From positions 79,714 through 105,415 of the forward strand of contig JH153879.1 in the NCBI GenBank assembly GCA_000226015.1: a stretch of 25,702 nucleotides of DNA. The letters are read 5' to 3'. The DNA is from Mnemiopsis leidyi. Taxonomy: Eukaryota; Ctenophora; Tentaculata; Lobata; Bolinopsidae. Made by a program: the position numbers and the translations under genes. This document shows, piece after piece, positions 9,001 to 17,444 of this stretch (within the stretch, counting starts at the first letter, position 1; the number at the start of each line of letters is the position of its first letter). Under the pieces are notes generated by a model, which saw only the letters and a list, made by a program, of their open reading frames with translations, ran no database searches and had not been told where the DNA came from.

Positions 9001-11893
9001 GAGCCTCTTGGTGCAAGCAAACTGTCCGTTTTTTAAGCACCTGCAAGTGTTGCAGCTGTTCTTGTAAGACTCTCCTGCTTCGTACAGCTTGTTTCCGTCA
9101 AAACAGACCGGTGCTGGCATTGGAGGAGATTCCGGTTTGGGTTTTGCTTGAGTTAGAGTTATCAGAAGGAGTCCTGCTGCTAGGGCTAACGTTGTCTTCA
9201 TCTTTAATTCTTGCTATAGGTGGAGTAACGGTTAATTCATAGATATGGATGAGAACTTACAATTTTAAGCAAATGAGAATTTGGATTGAAATAGATTTGC
9301 TTGTTTTTACTTGATCACTCCCATATTTGATAGTGACTATAAGCGAGTTAAAAATACTTGATAAATGTAAAATCGATAACAAGTAGACAAAAAAGGACAA
9401 AAAAAGAAACCTAATTAGATAAACAGAAGAACCAGCACAAACAAGTGTAATGCTGCACTTGTATAAATTGGGACGAGGGCTATAACTGCAGAGAAGCGGC
9501 ACCGACAGATCAGCAGTTCAAAGGAGCACCTCAGTGAATGAGAAGAACTGAAGCGAAGTCGGGTTATATAGCTGTCTCCCACCGCTGCGGAACGTTCCAA
9601 CCGGAAAATTACTTCACTTATCACCGTGGTCTCTGCACCACATTGTGCAAACCACATTAACCCAGATAGGAGGACTATAATTCAATCCGGCTCCAGTGAC
9701 CAGCACGATGCAGATGTGACCTCTAATTATTTAGGATGATTCCGTATGGTTTCTGGTGGTCACATGATATTTTGTGAAGCACTTGAAGCTCCTTTATCTG
9801 TAGGATTATAAATTATCACCACTTTGAATTCGGATGCAGCAATTTGAATCTTTATGAATGGAGTTCAAAATAAAGTGGTGCATAGCTTTGGAGTTGTGGA
9901 ACATCCGATGTCTAGGTTACTCGATCACAGTTTGCAAGGGTCCCCATGGCATGCTTGAGTGAATTTGAAACGTAGAATTGATTTGATTAAAATTTAACAA
10001 GGAAAAAGAGATTCAATAAGGAAACGGAAATAACAGATGACGAGTCAGTTGTGATCATATTTGATAGCCATGACGTTCTCGGGTCTTGGATATTAATAGA
10101 TCTTATTATTATAAGGTCAGGGTCGTAACATAGGTCATGTTGAGTTCTGTAAATTAAAAGTTGTAGTTAAGATAGTAGAATTTAACCGTCAATACGATCT
10201 GAGAAAAGAAGTTGTTGTCCAGCTAGGAAAACACAATGTTGTTTTCTTCTGGAGAGAAGAACCTGTCTCCTGACCCCAACATTCGGATAGCTTACCTCCT
10301 TCATGACGAACTGAAACAACATCGTAATTGTTGTTTATTTATTCTGTTGCTGAAATAGCCATCAATGTTTGAATTTATTGCATAAATTTCATAAGACTCT
10401 CTAAATTTGCAAACTTTTAATTAAGATAAAGATGAAAAATATAGCTTTTTTAAATATTTATATAAATATTTTCAGCTTAACTCGAACCTAATTAGCTCAA
10501 TCTTTGTTTCAGTGGAGCAACTGGACCTCCCGTTATTTCTACACCGCACGTTACCGCCGGTCTACCCGTCGACAAATCATTTTATTTTCTCTTTCTCATG
10601 AGTGATGGTGAGTAAAAATGAAACGAAATTTTGCAGAAAATTTGATAGTAGATTTCACTTCAAATGCGTGTCAAAATCCCCAAAAGATTAAAATCATAAT
10701 TTGATTTCTATTGTAGCTGAGCAGGACGCCTCACTCCCCTAAACAACAGGAGTGTACCACGCTGTAGAGGAGATGTCGGACTGTTCTTCTGGAGAGAAGA
10801 ACCTGTCTCCTGACCCCAACATTCGGATAGCTTACCTTCTTCATGACGAACTGAAACAACATCGTGATTGTCAGAGAGCTGCGGATAATGTCCTGGAATA
10901 TGTCAGTTTTACATTTTTTCTCGGTATTTAAAGCATTTTTACAAAAAAATTATCGCCTTGTTTCAAAGTTGCTTTAGCAAATGAAGATCGTGGCGACGTG
11001 GCATCTATCAAGTTTTTAAAGAATTGAATAACAATTAATGTTTGTATATTAAACATTTCCAGATTTGCAAGGGTCACTTCGAATCCTATAATTCTGGATG
11101 CCGTGGATGTTGCCGTAGAGATGATATGACCCTCACAGTACGATTGTTCAATAATCCCAACAAACTTTACGGACATAAACGAAATCATTCAGGTTCGCCA
11201 GTTTATGTCCTATTTTACAGTTACTGTTTATTTCATTAGGTTTACTGATTTAGTCATTGAAACTTCTAAATCTTATGTTTAATTTATCTGTTAATTTCAT
11301 TTACTTTCATCAGTAAATCACAAAAATATCATCAGTAAATCACAAAAATATCACTCCAGGTACGATATTCAGATCGTCCTTCTCCTTCTGCTCCACTTCC
11401 TCCGGAGACACAACCACACCTCAACCCCGCACTAGCGACCGTGATTTGGTGGATCTTATCGGCTCTGGGAAGTTCACTGTTAGTTCAAATGCAGCTTGAA
11501 GTTCGATCTTAATTTTTGAAAGTTAGCATTCAGATAGGATATATAGATAAGTTTGAAAATGAACTAGACCTACTGCTGCTCAACTGTAAAGTGCATTCTG
11601 AAAAATAGGAAAGTGCGTCCTGTTGTCCCAATGAAATGTTTTCTCCGCAGATGCCGCCACTCACCCTCACCAACACAGGGGCACCTCTCTCCTTCAACTC
11701 TCCCCTCCCCTCCGCCTCCCCCCTTCCAGTTTCGCCCTCCCAGATCCACCTTGACCCAGACGATTCTGTGGACGAGCCGTACATCAAATTGGGGGACGAT
11801 TTTCCCGACGATATTGTTATGAAATGGATTATTGAGGAGCTAAATTTGCCGGACAATATTACTGAGTTGCTGGACAAACAGGCGGCCGTTTGA
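6047..11893 (+). CDS. TAB1: TAB1 homologue (TAK1-binding protein 1, PP2C-like), 12 exons
   Basis: TAB1 is a PP2C-fold adaptor that binds and activates the kinase TAK1. Coding exons read here: 6047-6082 (exon opens at 6030), 6245-6356, 6579-6683, 6844-6962, 7367-7444, 7597-7719, 8014-8192, 10513-10607, 10750-10901, 11063-11192, 11360-11478 and 11651-11893. All junctions keep phase and give 496 residues (human 504). The N-terminal CQFSG and EDTYFRYSF segments align with TAB1. They are followed by DGHDG (59-63), GGTTVAAAV and VANVGDSR (151-174), the TAB1-typical DHTTANDNELDRLSQLGL (198-215), TTRSIGDF (231-238), LMSDG (279-283), DDMTL (353-357), a Pro/Ser-rich linker and EPYI (458-461). Human TAB1 is a pseudophosphatase; several of its lost aspartates are present here. 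GTCAGT at 10902 and GTTAGT at 11479 are slightly weak donors. Identity as TAB1 is firm; exon edges are inferred. Confidence 0.9.
6680..6852 (+). repeat. 13-bp direct repeat spanning a TAB1 intron's two splice sites
   Basis: TTAGGTAAACAGA occurs at 6680-6692 over the donor and again at 6840-6852 over the acceptor. The repeat period is 160 bases, exactly the intron length (6684-6843). Both splice sites are cut within the same AG/GT. Confidence 0.85.
7744..7880. repeat. CA-rich minisatellite, 53-bp period
   Basis: Units begin with AAACACACAG at 7744, 7797 and 7850, a 53-base period with about 2.5 imperfect copies made of ACACA and ATACACA blocks. It lies in a TAB1 intron just after the donor at 7720. 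Long open frames on either strand here are a by-product of the repeat. Confidence 0.85.
8230..8261. repeat. Tandem duplication, 2 x 16 bp
   Basis: AAGGATATCACCCCTT is repeated twice, head to tail and without change, inside the large TAB1 intron. Confidence 0.85.
8262..8706. other. Intron sequence between TAB1 exon and nested gene
   Basis: AT-rich stretch with no supported coding on either strand. Its right end is probably the 3'UTR of the nested minus-strand gene. I see no clear poly(A) signal for that gene. Confidence 0.4.
8707..9201 (-). CDS. Secreted cysteine-rich protein, VWC/pacifastin-like repeats, nested in TAB1 intron
   Basis: A 164-residue protein in a single coding exon on the strand opposite TAB1. 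Residues 1-19 form a signal peptide ending near TQA-KP. Two related cysteine modules follow: CFDGNKLYEAGESYKNSCN with TCRC, then ACTKRLC (about residues 33-68); and CSYVGPDG with CNNCRC and CHMMWC (about 71-111). A last segment carries CTCT and a C-terminal Cys. The spacing CNxCxC...G...CTxxxC is like pacifastin protease inhibitors, while the longer gap after the first Cys and the YxxGE segment are like VWC domains. It is probably an extracellular binding or inhibitor protein; the exact family is unsure. The gene is more GC-rich than the surrounding intron. An acceptor-like CTATAG ends 12 bases before the ATG. Confidence 0.8.
   Translation of the reverse strand: MKTTLALAAGLLLITLTQAKPKPESPPMPAPVCFDGNKLYEAGESYKNSCNTCRCLKNGQFACTKRLCAPCSYVGPDGESALAYDGTSFNDGCNNCRCVDGLALCHMMWCPHKCYVTNEDGASGWLSQGTVLLRAAEEEGGAPQTCTCTSPKGKWVGASILECE
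9564..9571 (-). promoter_or_regulatory. TATA box candidate for the nested gene
   Basis: Minus strand reads GCTATATAACCC here, 360-370 bases upstream of the nested start codon. That leaves room for a short 5' exon and a 5'UTR intron ending near 9214. On the upstream side at 9589-9598 is the palindrome GGAACGTTCC, which contains GAAnnTTC, the core of a heat-shock-type element. Position and sequence fit a separate promoter; activity is inferred. Confidence 0.45.
9600..10243. other. TAB1 intron, nothing further recognised
   Basis: No coding, RNA gene or clear repeat is seen on either strand between the nested gene's promoter region and the exon copy at 10244. Confidence 0.4.
10244..10331 (+). 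pseudogene. Near-identical partial copy of a TAB1 exon inside the preceding intron
   Basis: These 88 bases match 10784-10871 of the TAB1 exon 10750-10901 at 86 positions. The differences are at 10298 (silent) and 10326 (Asp to Asn). The offset is exactly 540 bases. The flanks do not match. No splice acceptor or donor sits at its edges, and the frame runs to a stop soon after, so it is probably not a usable alternative exon. It is a recent segmental duplication within the gene, or a gene-conversion product. Confidence 0.9.
11309..11352. repeat. Tandem duplication, 2 x 22 bp next to a splice acceptor
   Basis: ATCAGTAAATCACAAAAATA plus TC is repeated twice exactly, ending 5 bases before the CAG acceptor of the TAB1 exon at 11360. 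The duplicated unit may contain the branch point region. Confidence 0.9.
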
Positions 11894-11965
11894 AAATTGA
11901 GGTCAAGTTCATTATTTCCTAATTGCTTAGGGATAGTATCAACGACCATGTTGTGTGAAGTTTCA

Positions 11966-12006
11966 GTGTCACCAAGGGTCGCACATATTGCGACCCTTGG
12001 TGACAC
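11966..12006. repeat. Perfect 18-bp hairpin in the TAB1 3' region
   Basis: GTGTCACCAAGGGTCGCA (11966-11983) is followed by the 5-base loop CATAT and the exact complement TGCGACCCTTGGTGACAC (11989-12006). It starts 73 bases after the TAB1 stop codon and lies before the likely poly(A) signal at 12590, so it would be a very stable stem in the 3'UTR if transcribed. Confidence 0.9.
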
Positions 12007-12589
12007 CAGAACAGACTGGTTGTTAATTTCGATTGTTGAGCGGAAGCCGGAAATTGAGAAATTTGGGGTTTCAATTGTCGTTTATTGCAAATTAGGCATT
12101 AACTCCAGGTTTTATGAAATTGTGTTACAAATTGCTTATGAATGTTTTGAAAGCTTTAGACAAATTCAAAGTTAAGATAAGTTGTACTATGTCACATTCA
12201 ACACTTTAAATATTGGAGCATTATTTAGTTTCGAGTGGCAACTGTGATTGAGGGGTTCATGTGCACGTTTTGCAAGATTTGTTTTAAGATTAATATCGCT
12301 ATCTTTCAGCTGAATAATTAGAACAATTTTGTTGTTAATATATATGATGAATTTTTTATCAATTTGGTTAATTATGGAATTAGAAAAACTACTTCTTATT
12401 TCATTGAATATTTGAAACTTCTATGATTCCCAGTTCTTCTCGCCTTTTTTACATTTATAGTAATAGAAGTTCCTTATAAACAGTAAAGAGGCTTATTTAT
12501 TCAGTATTCCGCAACTTGTGATGCAGCATAGGTAGGATTATACATATATTACGGGCCCAACAATCTCCATTTCTACTGATTTTCACCTC

Positions 12590-12595
12590 AATAAA
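12590..12595 (+). terminator. AATAAA poly(A) signal candidate for TAB1
   Basis: AATAAA about 700 bases after the TAB1 stop, followed by TG-rich sequence (ATGTGTTTAATTTGTAGTG). No closer canonical AATAAA was noticed after the stop codon. Confidence 0.4.
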
Positions 12596-13048
12596 TGTGT
12601 TTAATTTGTAGTGTTGAAATAGTTTAAAACTCTTATATCACGGTCAAACTATCAAACTTAAATAAATATCTTGCATATTTCAAATCTAAAAATGAGTTCC
12701 CGATTTTTATGCGGTGTAATACGGTAGTTGTTCAAACAATTTTCATTCATCTTATTTTAATCGGCTCTTACCTGCTAAGCTACAAATTTGGAACTACCGA
12801 CTACATTTGACTGTTTGCAATTTGAGCATTAAGGTTATTCTCTCGTTGACACTCGGCAGTTACCAGATACCCGTTGGCTGTTACGTTGTGTGTCTGGGAA
12901 TGTTCTTATCTCCAACCCTTCAATGTGGTCAAATTACAATAGGTGTGTTGCTTGGCTGCAAGCATCAAATTCCATAAATTCTTGAATTACGTTTTACCCC
13001 TCCCCAAGTTATTTGATATTAGCCAAATTTTACCTTACATTTAAACAG
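12596..13048. other. Intergenic region upstream of DHRS7
   Basis: No coding is supported. It ends with a T-rich stretch and an acceptor-like AAACAG at 13048, 14 bases before the DHRS7 start codon. Confidence 0.5.
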
Positions 13049-13062
13049 ACATACTATAGGAA

Positions 13063-14082
13063 ATGTTAGTGTCACGTCTAGCTGCCCTCCTGTCCTCCTA
13101 CCTGCCCTGCACTGTCTCCCCCAAACACCTCTACCTCCTCTCCCTCTCCCTCCTCCTCTGGAAACTAGCACACCTTGACCACGACCTGGCTGTACTCTGG
13201 GCTACTCTCACTCATCCTCCTTGGAGACTCAGGAAGTTTTACTCCGGCAAAGTTGTCTGGATTACCGGAGCTTCATCTGGCTTAGGTCGAGCTATAGCGG
13301 TTGAACTGGCTAAGTATCCGTGTAAACTTGTCATATCTGCTAGGAGAGAGAGTGAGCTTAACAAAGTGAAATCTGAGTGTCAAACTAACGGTATAGACTC
13401 TGAGAACATTCTAGTTTTACCCATGGACTCTTTAAATTTTGGCAAGTTGCCAGATTTAGTGAGTGAAGTTGTGGAGAGATTTGGAACAATAGATATCTTG
13501 GTTAACAACGCTGGAAGATCTCAACGGTCCCTGGCTGAGGACACAGAGCTTCCTGTCGATAAAGCCATCATGGAACTTAACTACTTCGGTTACGTAGCAC
13601 ATACGAAGGCTGTGTTACCTACCATGATAGCCAACAAGGCCGGTACTATTGTGGGTGTCAGTAGTTTGACCGGTAAGATGGGAACACCGGTAAGTACCGC
13701 CTACGCGGCAAGCAAACACGCGGTAATGGGTTTCTTATCTTCGCTCAGGATGGAGCTCTACTCGTACGGCATTAACGTGTGTACAGTTTGTCCTGGACCG
13801 GTGAGAAGTAACATCTCGCTACATTCCTTCACTGAGGATGTTACTAAGGAGTACAATCAGGATGTCCAGGATCAGGGGAAGAAACAAGAGGCTGACAGGT
13901 TTGCTTACTTGACGTCTGTCGCACTCGCTGCGCGTGTTCCTGAAAGTTGGATCAGCATTCAGCCCTATCTTTTGATCACTTATATTGCTCAGTATTTGCC
14001 TTCCGTTTACCAATCGTTTCTTGTTTCAAGAGCAGCCCAGAAAAGAATTACTAAGTTTAAGAATAAAGAGTGTCTTTACTAG
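13063..14082 (+). CDS. DHRS7: Dehydrogenase/reductase SDR family member 7 (DHRS7)
   Basis: Single-exon gene for 339 residues, the same length as human DHRS7 (339). DHRS7 enzymes are membrane-bound NADPH-dependent reductases of the endoplasmic reticulum, acting on retinoids and steroids among others. A hydrophobic N-terminal anchor (residues about 5-35) precedes the cofactor motif TGASSGLG (about 69-76), ILVNNAG with SQRSL (about 145), the catalytic Ser in VGVSSLTGK, YAASK (YxxxK, near residue 213), and CPGPVRSNI. The C-terminal ESWISIQPYLLITYIAQYLP segment is typical of DHRS7 and separates it from other SDRs. The N-terminal 45 codons are unusually C-rich (CTC/CCC). It sits directly upstream of the CCDC78-like gene on the same strand. 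Confidence 0.93.
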   Translation: MLVSRLAALLSSYLPCTVSPKHLYLLSLSLLLWKLAHLDHDLAVLWATLTHPPWRLRKFYSGKVVWITGASSGLGRAIAVELAKYPCKLVISARRESELNKVKSECQTNGIDSENILVLPMDSLNFGKLPDLVSEVVERFGTIDILVNNAGRSQRSLAEDTELPVDKAIMELNYFGYVAHTKAVLPTMIANKAGTIVGVSSLTGKMGTPVSTAYAASKHAVMGFLSSLRMELYSYGINVCTVCPGPVRSNISLHSFTEDVTKEYNQDVQDQGKKQEADRFAYLTSVALAARVPESWISIQPYLLITYIAQYLPSVYQSFLVSRAAQKRITKFKNKECLY

Positions 14083-14283
14083 CTTATTGTTTACAGCAGC
14101 ACAGATGTATAACTTGTTCCCACCCCAATTAAATTTTGAGTTTATGGTTGTATTTTGATTTAATTTGAGTTGCAGCTTTTTTATCTTTGTTTCAGCCAAT
14201 TTATTAGGTGAAGCCACAAGTTTTGTTTCTGCTATATAACTTGTTGAGTTACGTTATGTAACCAGACACCTCTTTGTCGGATG

Positions 14284-14289
14284 AATAAA
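14284..14289 (+). terminator. AATAAA poly(A) signal for DHRS7
   Basis: AATAAA about 200 bases after the stop codon, followed by GT-rich sequence (TGTAATACGTTTGGGG). Only about 250 bases separate it from the acceptor-like site of the next gene, so the intergenic distance is very short. Confidence 0.6.
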
Positions 14290-14572
14290 CTGTAATACGT
14301 TTGGGGCTTATTTGTAACAACTTCATTAATTTTATAACTTTATTAGATCTTTGTCATAGTACTGTGATATTTACACAATATAGCAACAGATGATTCATTT
14401 TCATTTTGCATTAGATAATATACGAATAGATGTTGCTAGATCAAAGAGAAAAAATCGTTGCTTTTATGTTCCAATTGTCGCCGATGTTCATGTTTTATGT
14501 TTAGCTTTCTATCAGTAACGTTCCGTTTCTTAATTTCAGCTCCTCCACCAGGTGATTTTATGTCCGGTTTTT

Positions 14573-16985
14573 ATGGAATGTGAAATATTTGCCGTCCTAC
14601 CCAAAGATGTGAACGTCAACGGTTACACAGTCGAACACAAGGATGTAAAAGTCGAGTTTAACGGTATATTTCACCCGGAACAAATAGACAGATTCTCCAG
14701 TTACTTAGCCGAGAGATGTCTGTCTCAGATCCTGGTTGGACGGAACGTCACCCACTTCTTAGTCGACAGTTCTCTTGAGCACTTCCTCAGTCTGTGTAAG
14801 GAGATAGTAGCAACCTCGCTGGAGGAGTGTAGCAAGTGTAAAGTATCTGGGTACTACGTCCAGAGCGATGCCAGGTGTCTCTTGTCTGGATCATCCCAGC
14901 CTTTAACTCCGCAAGCAGAATGGGCTACCTCTCCTTTCCAAGGGCAGGTAGTGCAGGAGGTTAAAACCGCCGCAGAGTTTGAGAACAAGGTCACCTCACA
15001 AGTCCAGGAGAACATTCCGGGATCGTTTGAAACGCTCTGTCTCACCATCGGCTTCGAGATCATCCCACCCTCCAGTGGACCCAACATCACCAAGCTGTTC
15101 CCTGATCTCTCTGTACTTATGATACACTCGGATCACATGTACACCAGCAAGATGATAACCGATGTCGCTCATCTTCCTGATCAGTTTGCCGGCAAGATTG
15201 TATCTTCTTCACTCTCAGCTAACGGTATCGGATTTTATCTGGGTGGGAATTTCCACTGTTCCGCTACATTTAATATTCGGTCTCTAGTAAACTTCAAGTC
15301 TCAGCTAGCACTTGCACGATCAATGAAACAGATAAAATCCTACCCGATGGTGAATGATGCTTACAGTAAGAGTCTGCTCAAACAAATCGTGTCTTCTCAC
15401 AAACAAGACGAACCATTAGACACGTCCATTGTGAAAACTCTGAAAAACGATCTGCAAGTAATGGCTAAAGACAACGTCAGGTTGATCGGTGAAAATGAAG
15501 AGTTACACAAACAAATAGACAGGCTGGGTATTGAGATAAACAATCTACTGGGCAGTAAACAAGTTTTATCAGATGAGGTGCGTGAGAAGTTGTCGAACGA
15601 ACAGGAGATTTACAACAAGCTGACCGAGATGGCAGTAGAGAAAGTCAAACTGAAAGACTTGTCTGAAACCAAACGTTACGAACTGATGAACAAGATCTTT
15701 AGTCTAGAAAACGACCTGCTAAACGCTCAGATACACGCCGAGGAATGGAAAGCCAAGTTCGAAGAATCAGACAATGAGAAAAGTCGGTTAGAAGATCTGA
15801 AGAACGATCTCCAAGCAGAGTACATAACACTGAAGACAAACCATCACACAGCAGTCAGCAAGCAGACAGGTCTGGAGAGGAAGTGTGAACAGTTGAGTTT
15901 GGAGCTTGTTCAACTTCACATGGAGCACGAGGAGCTTACCAACTTGCACGGTAAAGGATCGTTTCTCTCTTCTACCTCGCTCCCTGAGATAAAGAAAACT
16001 CCCTCGTCTTTAAGTCGGGTAGAGAGTAACTTTACTTCGGTGGAGGGGTTGAGAGTTGCCCTAGAGGAACAGAAACAAGCTGCAAATGATGAGAGAAACA
16101 GACTTTTGCAGGAGATCATGAACCTGAAATCTCAAATTGGGAATTTTGAAGAAATGAGGGTGAAAAAGGAGCAGCAGAAGGAGCTGCTGCAGCGTTCTTT
16201 AACATTGCAGCACACCAATGAGACTCATAGGAAAAAGATAGAGGCTCTTGAAAACAAACTCTTTATTGCTGTACAATCGAAAGAAGATACCATGGAAGAG
16301 CTTGACAAGGTGAAAGCTGTCCATAACGCCACGTCTATTATAAACACCAAACTTGAATCAGAAAACGTTGCTCTCAGACTCAAACTGAGAAATGCGGTCG
16401 AGGAATATCGAGTTAGGTTAGATTGCTACATCAGAGACACTGAAAAGTTCTTAAACCGTAAAGACGCCAACGCTCAACTACAAGCTCACCTGGCTAAGAT
16501 GGTGGAGGATTTTAAAAAGTCGCATGCTGAGAGAGAGGCAGAATTACTGGAAGAAGTAAACAGTGCTAAGTCAGACTTATTGGAGACTCTCGAGAAATAT
16601 CATAAGTTGGAGTATGAGTATTCTCAGGTGTCTAATGTGAGAGTTATTCAGACAGAACTTACAAGACTAAGAAAAGAAAACAAAGCCAAGTCAGATGCTA
16701 TAAAGGAGGGGAAACTGCTTGAGCTTGAGAAGGTGTGTAAACTCTAAATCTATGCCATTTTTTATCTTTGCCTTCTCAATTATTTTTACCTCCTTTCAAC
16801 TTGATCATAATTGTAATAGTGATACATTGTAAATAACAGTGAACATTCTAACAGTTATACCTCTTTTTCAGGTCGAAGATCTATTACAAAAGCAGCAGGA
16901 AAAGTACCAGATAACTATTGCAAAACTGAAAACGAGGGTGACAAAGGCAGAATCCCAACTCGCTAGATTCATGCAGCATTTTTGA
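14573..16985 (+). CDS. CCDC78: CCDC78-like coiled-coil protein with degenerate kinesin-like head, 2 exons
   Basis: Coding exons are 14573-16732 and 16872-16985 (donor AAG/GTGTGT, acceptor TTTTTCAG), giving about 757 residues. Residues about 1-270 look like a worn kinesin motor: FNGIFHPEQI...LVGRNVTHFL resembles the strand before the P-loop, but the nucleotide-binding GxxxxGKT is replaced by DSSLEHFLS. SLVNFKSQLALARSMKQI with YPMVNDAYSKSLLKQIV resembles the end of the motor. From about 290 on, the protein is almost all coiled coil. The segment ALRLKLRNAVEEYRVRLDCY and the downstream AEREAELLEEV...YHKLEYEYSQVSN match the CCDC78 (DUF4472-type) signature. Vertebrate CCDC78 acts in the deuterosome during centriole amplification in multiciliated cells. 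The frame is open upstream of the ATG to an acceptor-like site at 14539, so a further 5' exon is possible. Reading into the intron would end after four residues. Confidence 0.8.
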
Positions 16986-17443
16986 GTTTCTTTTCGAATA
17001 ATATTTCATCGTAATGTAAGCAAATGACAAACAACCTCTATATTTATGGCTGAACTTAAATTTTAATGATTTTAATATTATGTAAATTATACTGTAAATA
17101 CTAATATTTTCAGAATTTTCATTTTAAGATTTTAAACCAACCAGAATATGACCAATATCAGATTATTTAATGTGAAATTATATCAGTAAACTGAGGCAAA
17201 TTTTTTCTTTGAACTTATCAGCACTTTCATGGTCTTTTTTGTATAGATCCAAACGAAAATTTCATGTTGTTTACAAACTTTATAAGGGTTTTTGGTGCGA
17301 TACTTATATACCATGGTGACTACATCGTAAGAAAATACTTCAAAGTATGATCAAGTAACCAGGAGATTCCTTGCTACACGACAGTAAAAAACGTGGGTAA
17401 TATTGTTCTGTAACACCCACACAACCACAATACCTCTTTATAG
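16986..17443. other. Intergenic region between CCDC78-like and MFSD1
   Basis: AT-rich, probably the CCDC78-like 3'UTR followed by the MFSD1 leader. No canonical AATAAA was noticed. It ends in TTTATAG, one base before the MFSD1 ATG. Confidence 0.5.
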
Positions 17444-17444
17444 C

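Noticed and set aside
10717-10738. Alternative acceptor GTAG at 10716 for the TAB1 exon after MSDG
   Set aside because: It would give a stop after a few codons, while the acceptor at 10749 continues with VYHAVEE as expected for TAB1.
11193-11239. Reading through the donor at 11193 to a short C-terminal end
   Set aside because: The exon at 11360 joins in phase and brings the total close to human TAB1 length, so splicing is the better model.
11530-12006. 158-codon open frame on the minus strand
   Set aside because: Antisense to the last TAB1 exon and the hairpin; its beginning is encoded by the palindrome itself.
14552-14554. GTG as start codon of the CCDC78-like protein
   Set aside because: An in-frame ATG follows at 14573, and the open frame before it reaches an acceptor-like site, so any extension would come from splicing.
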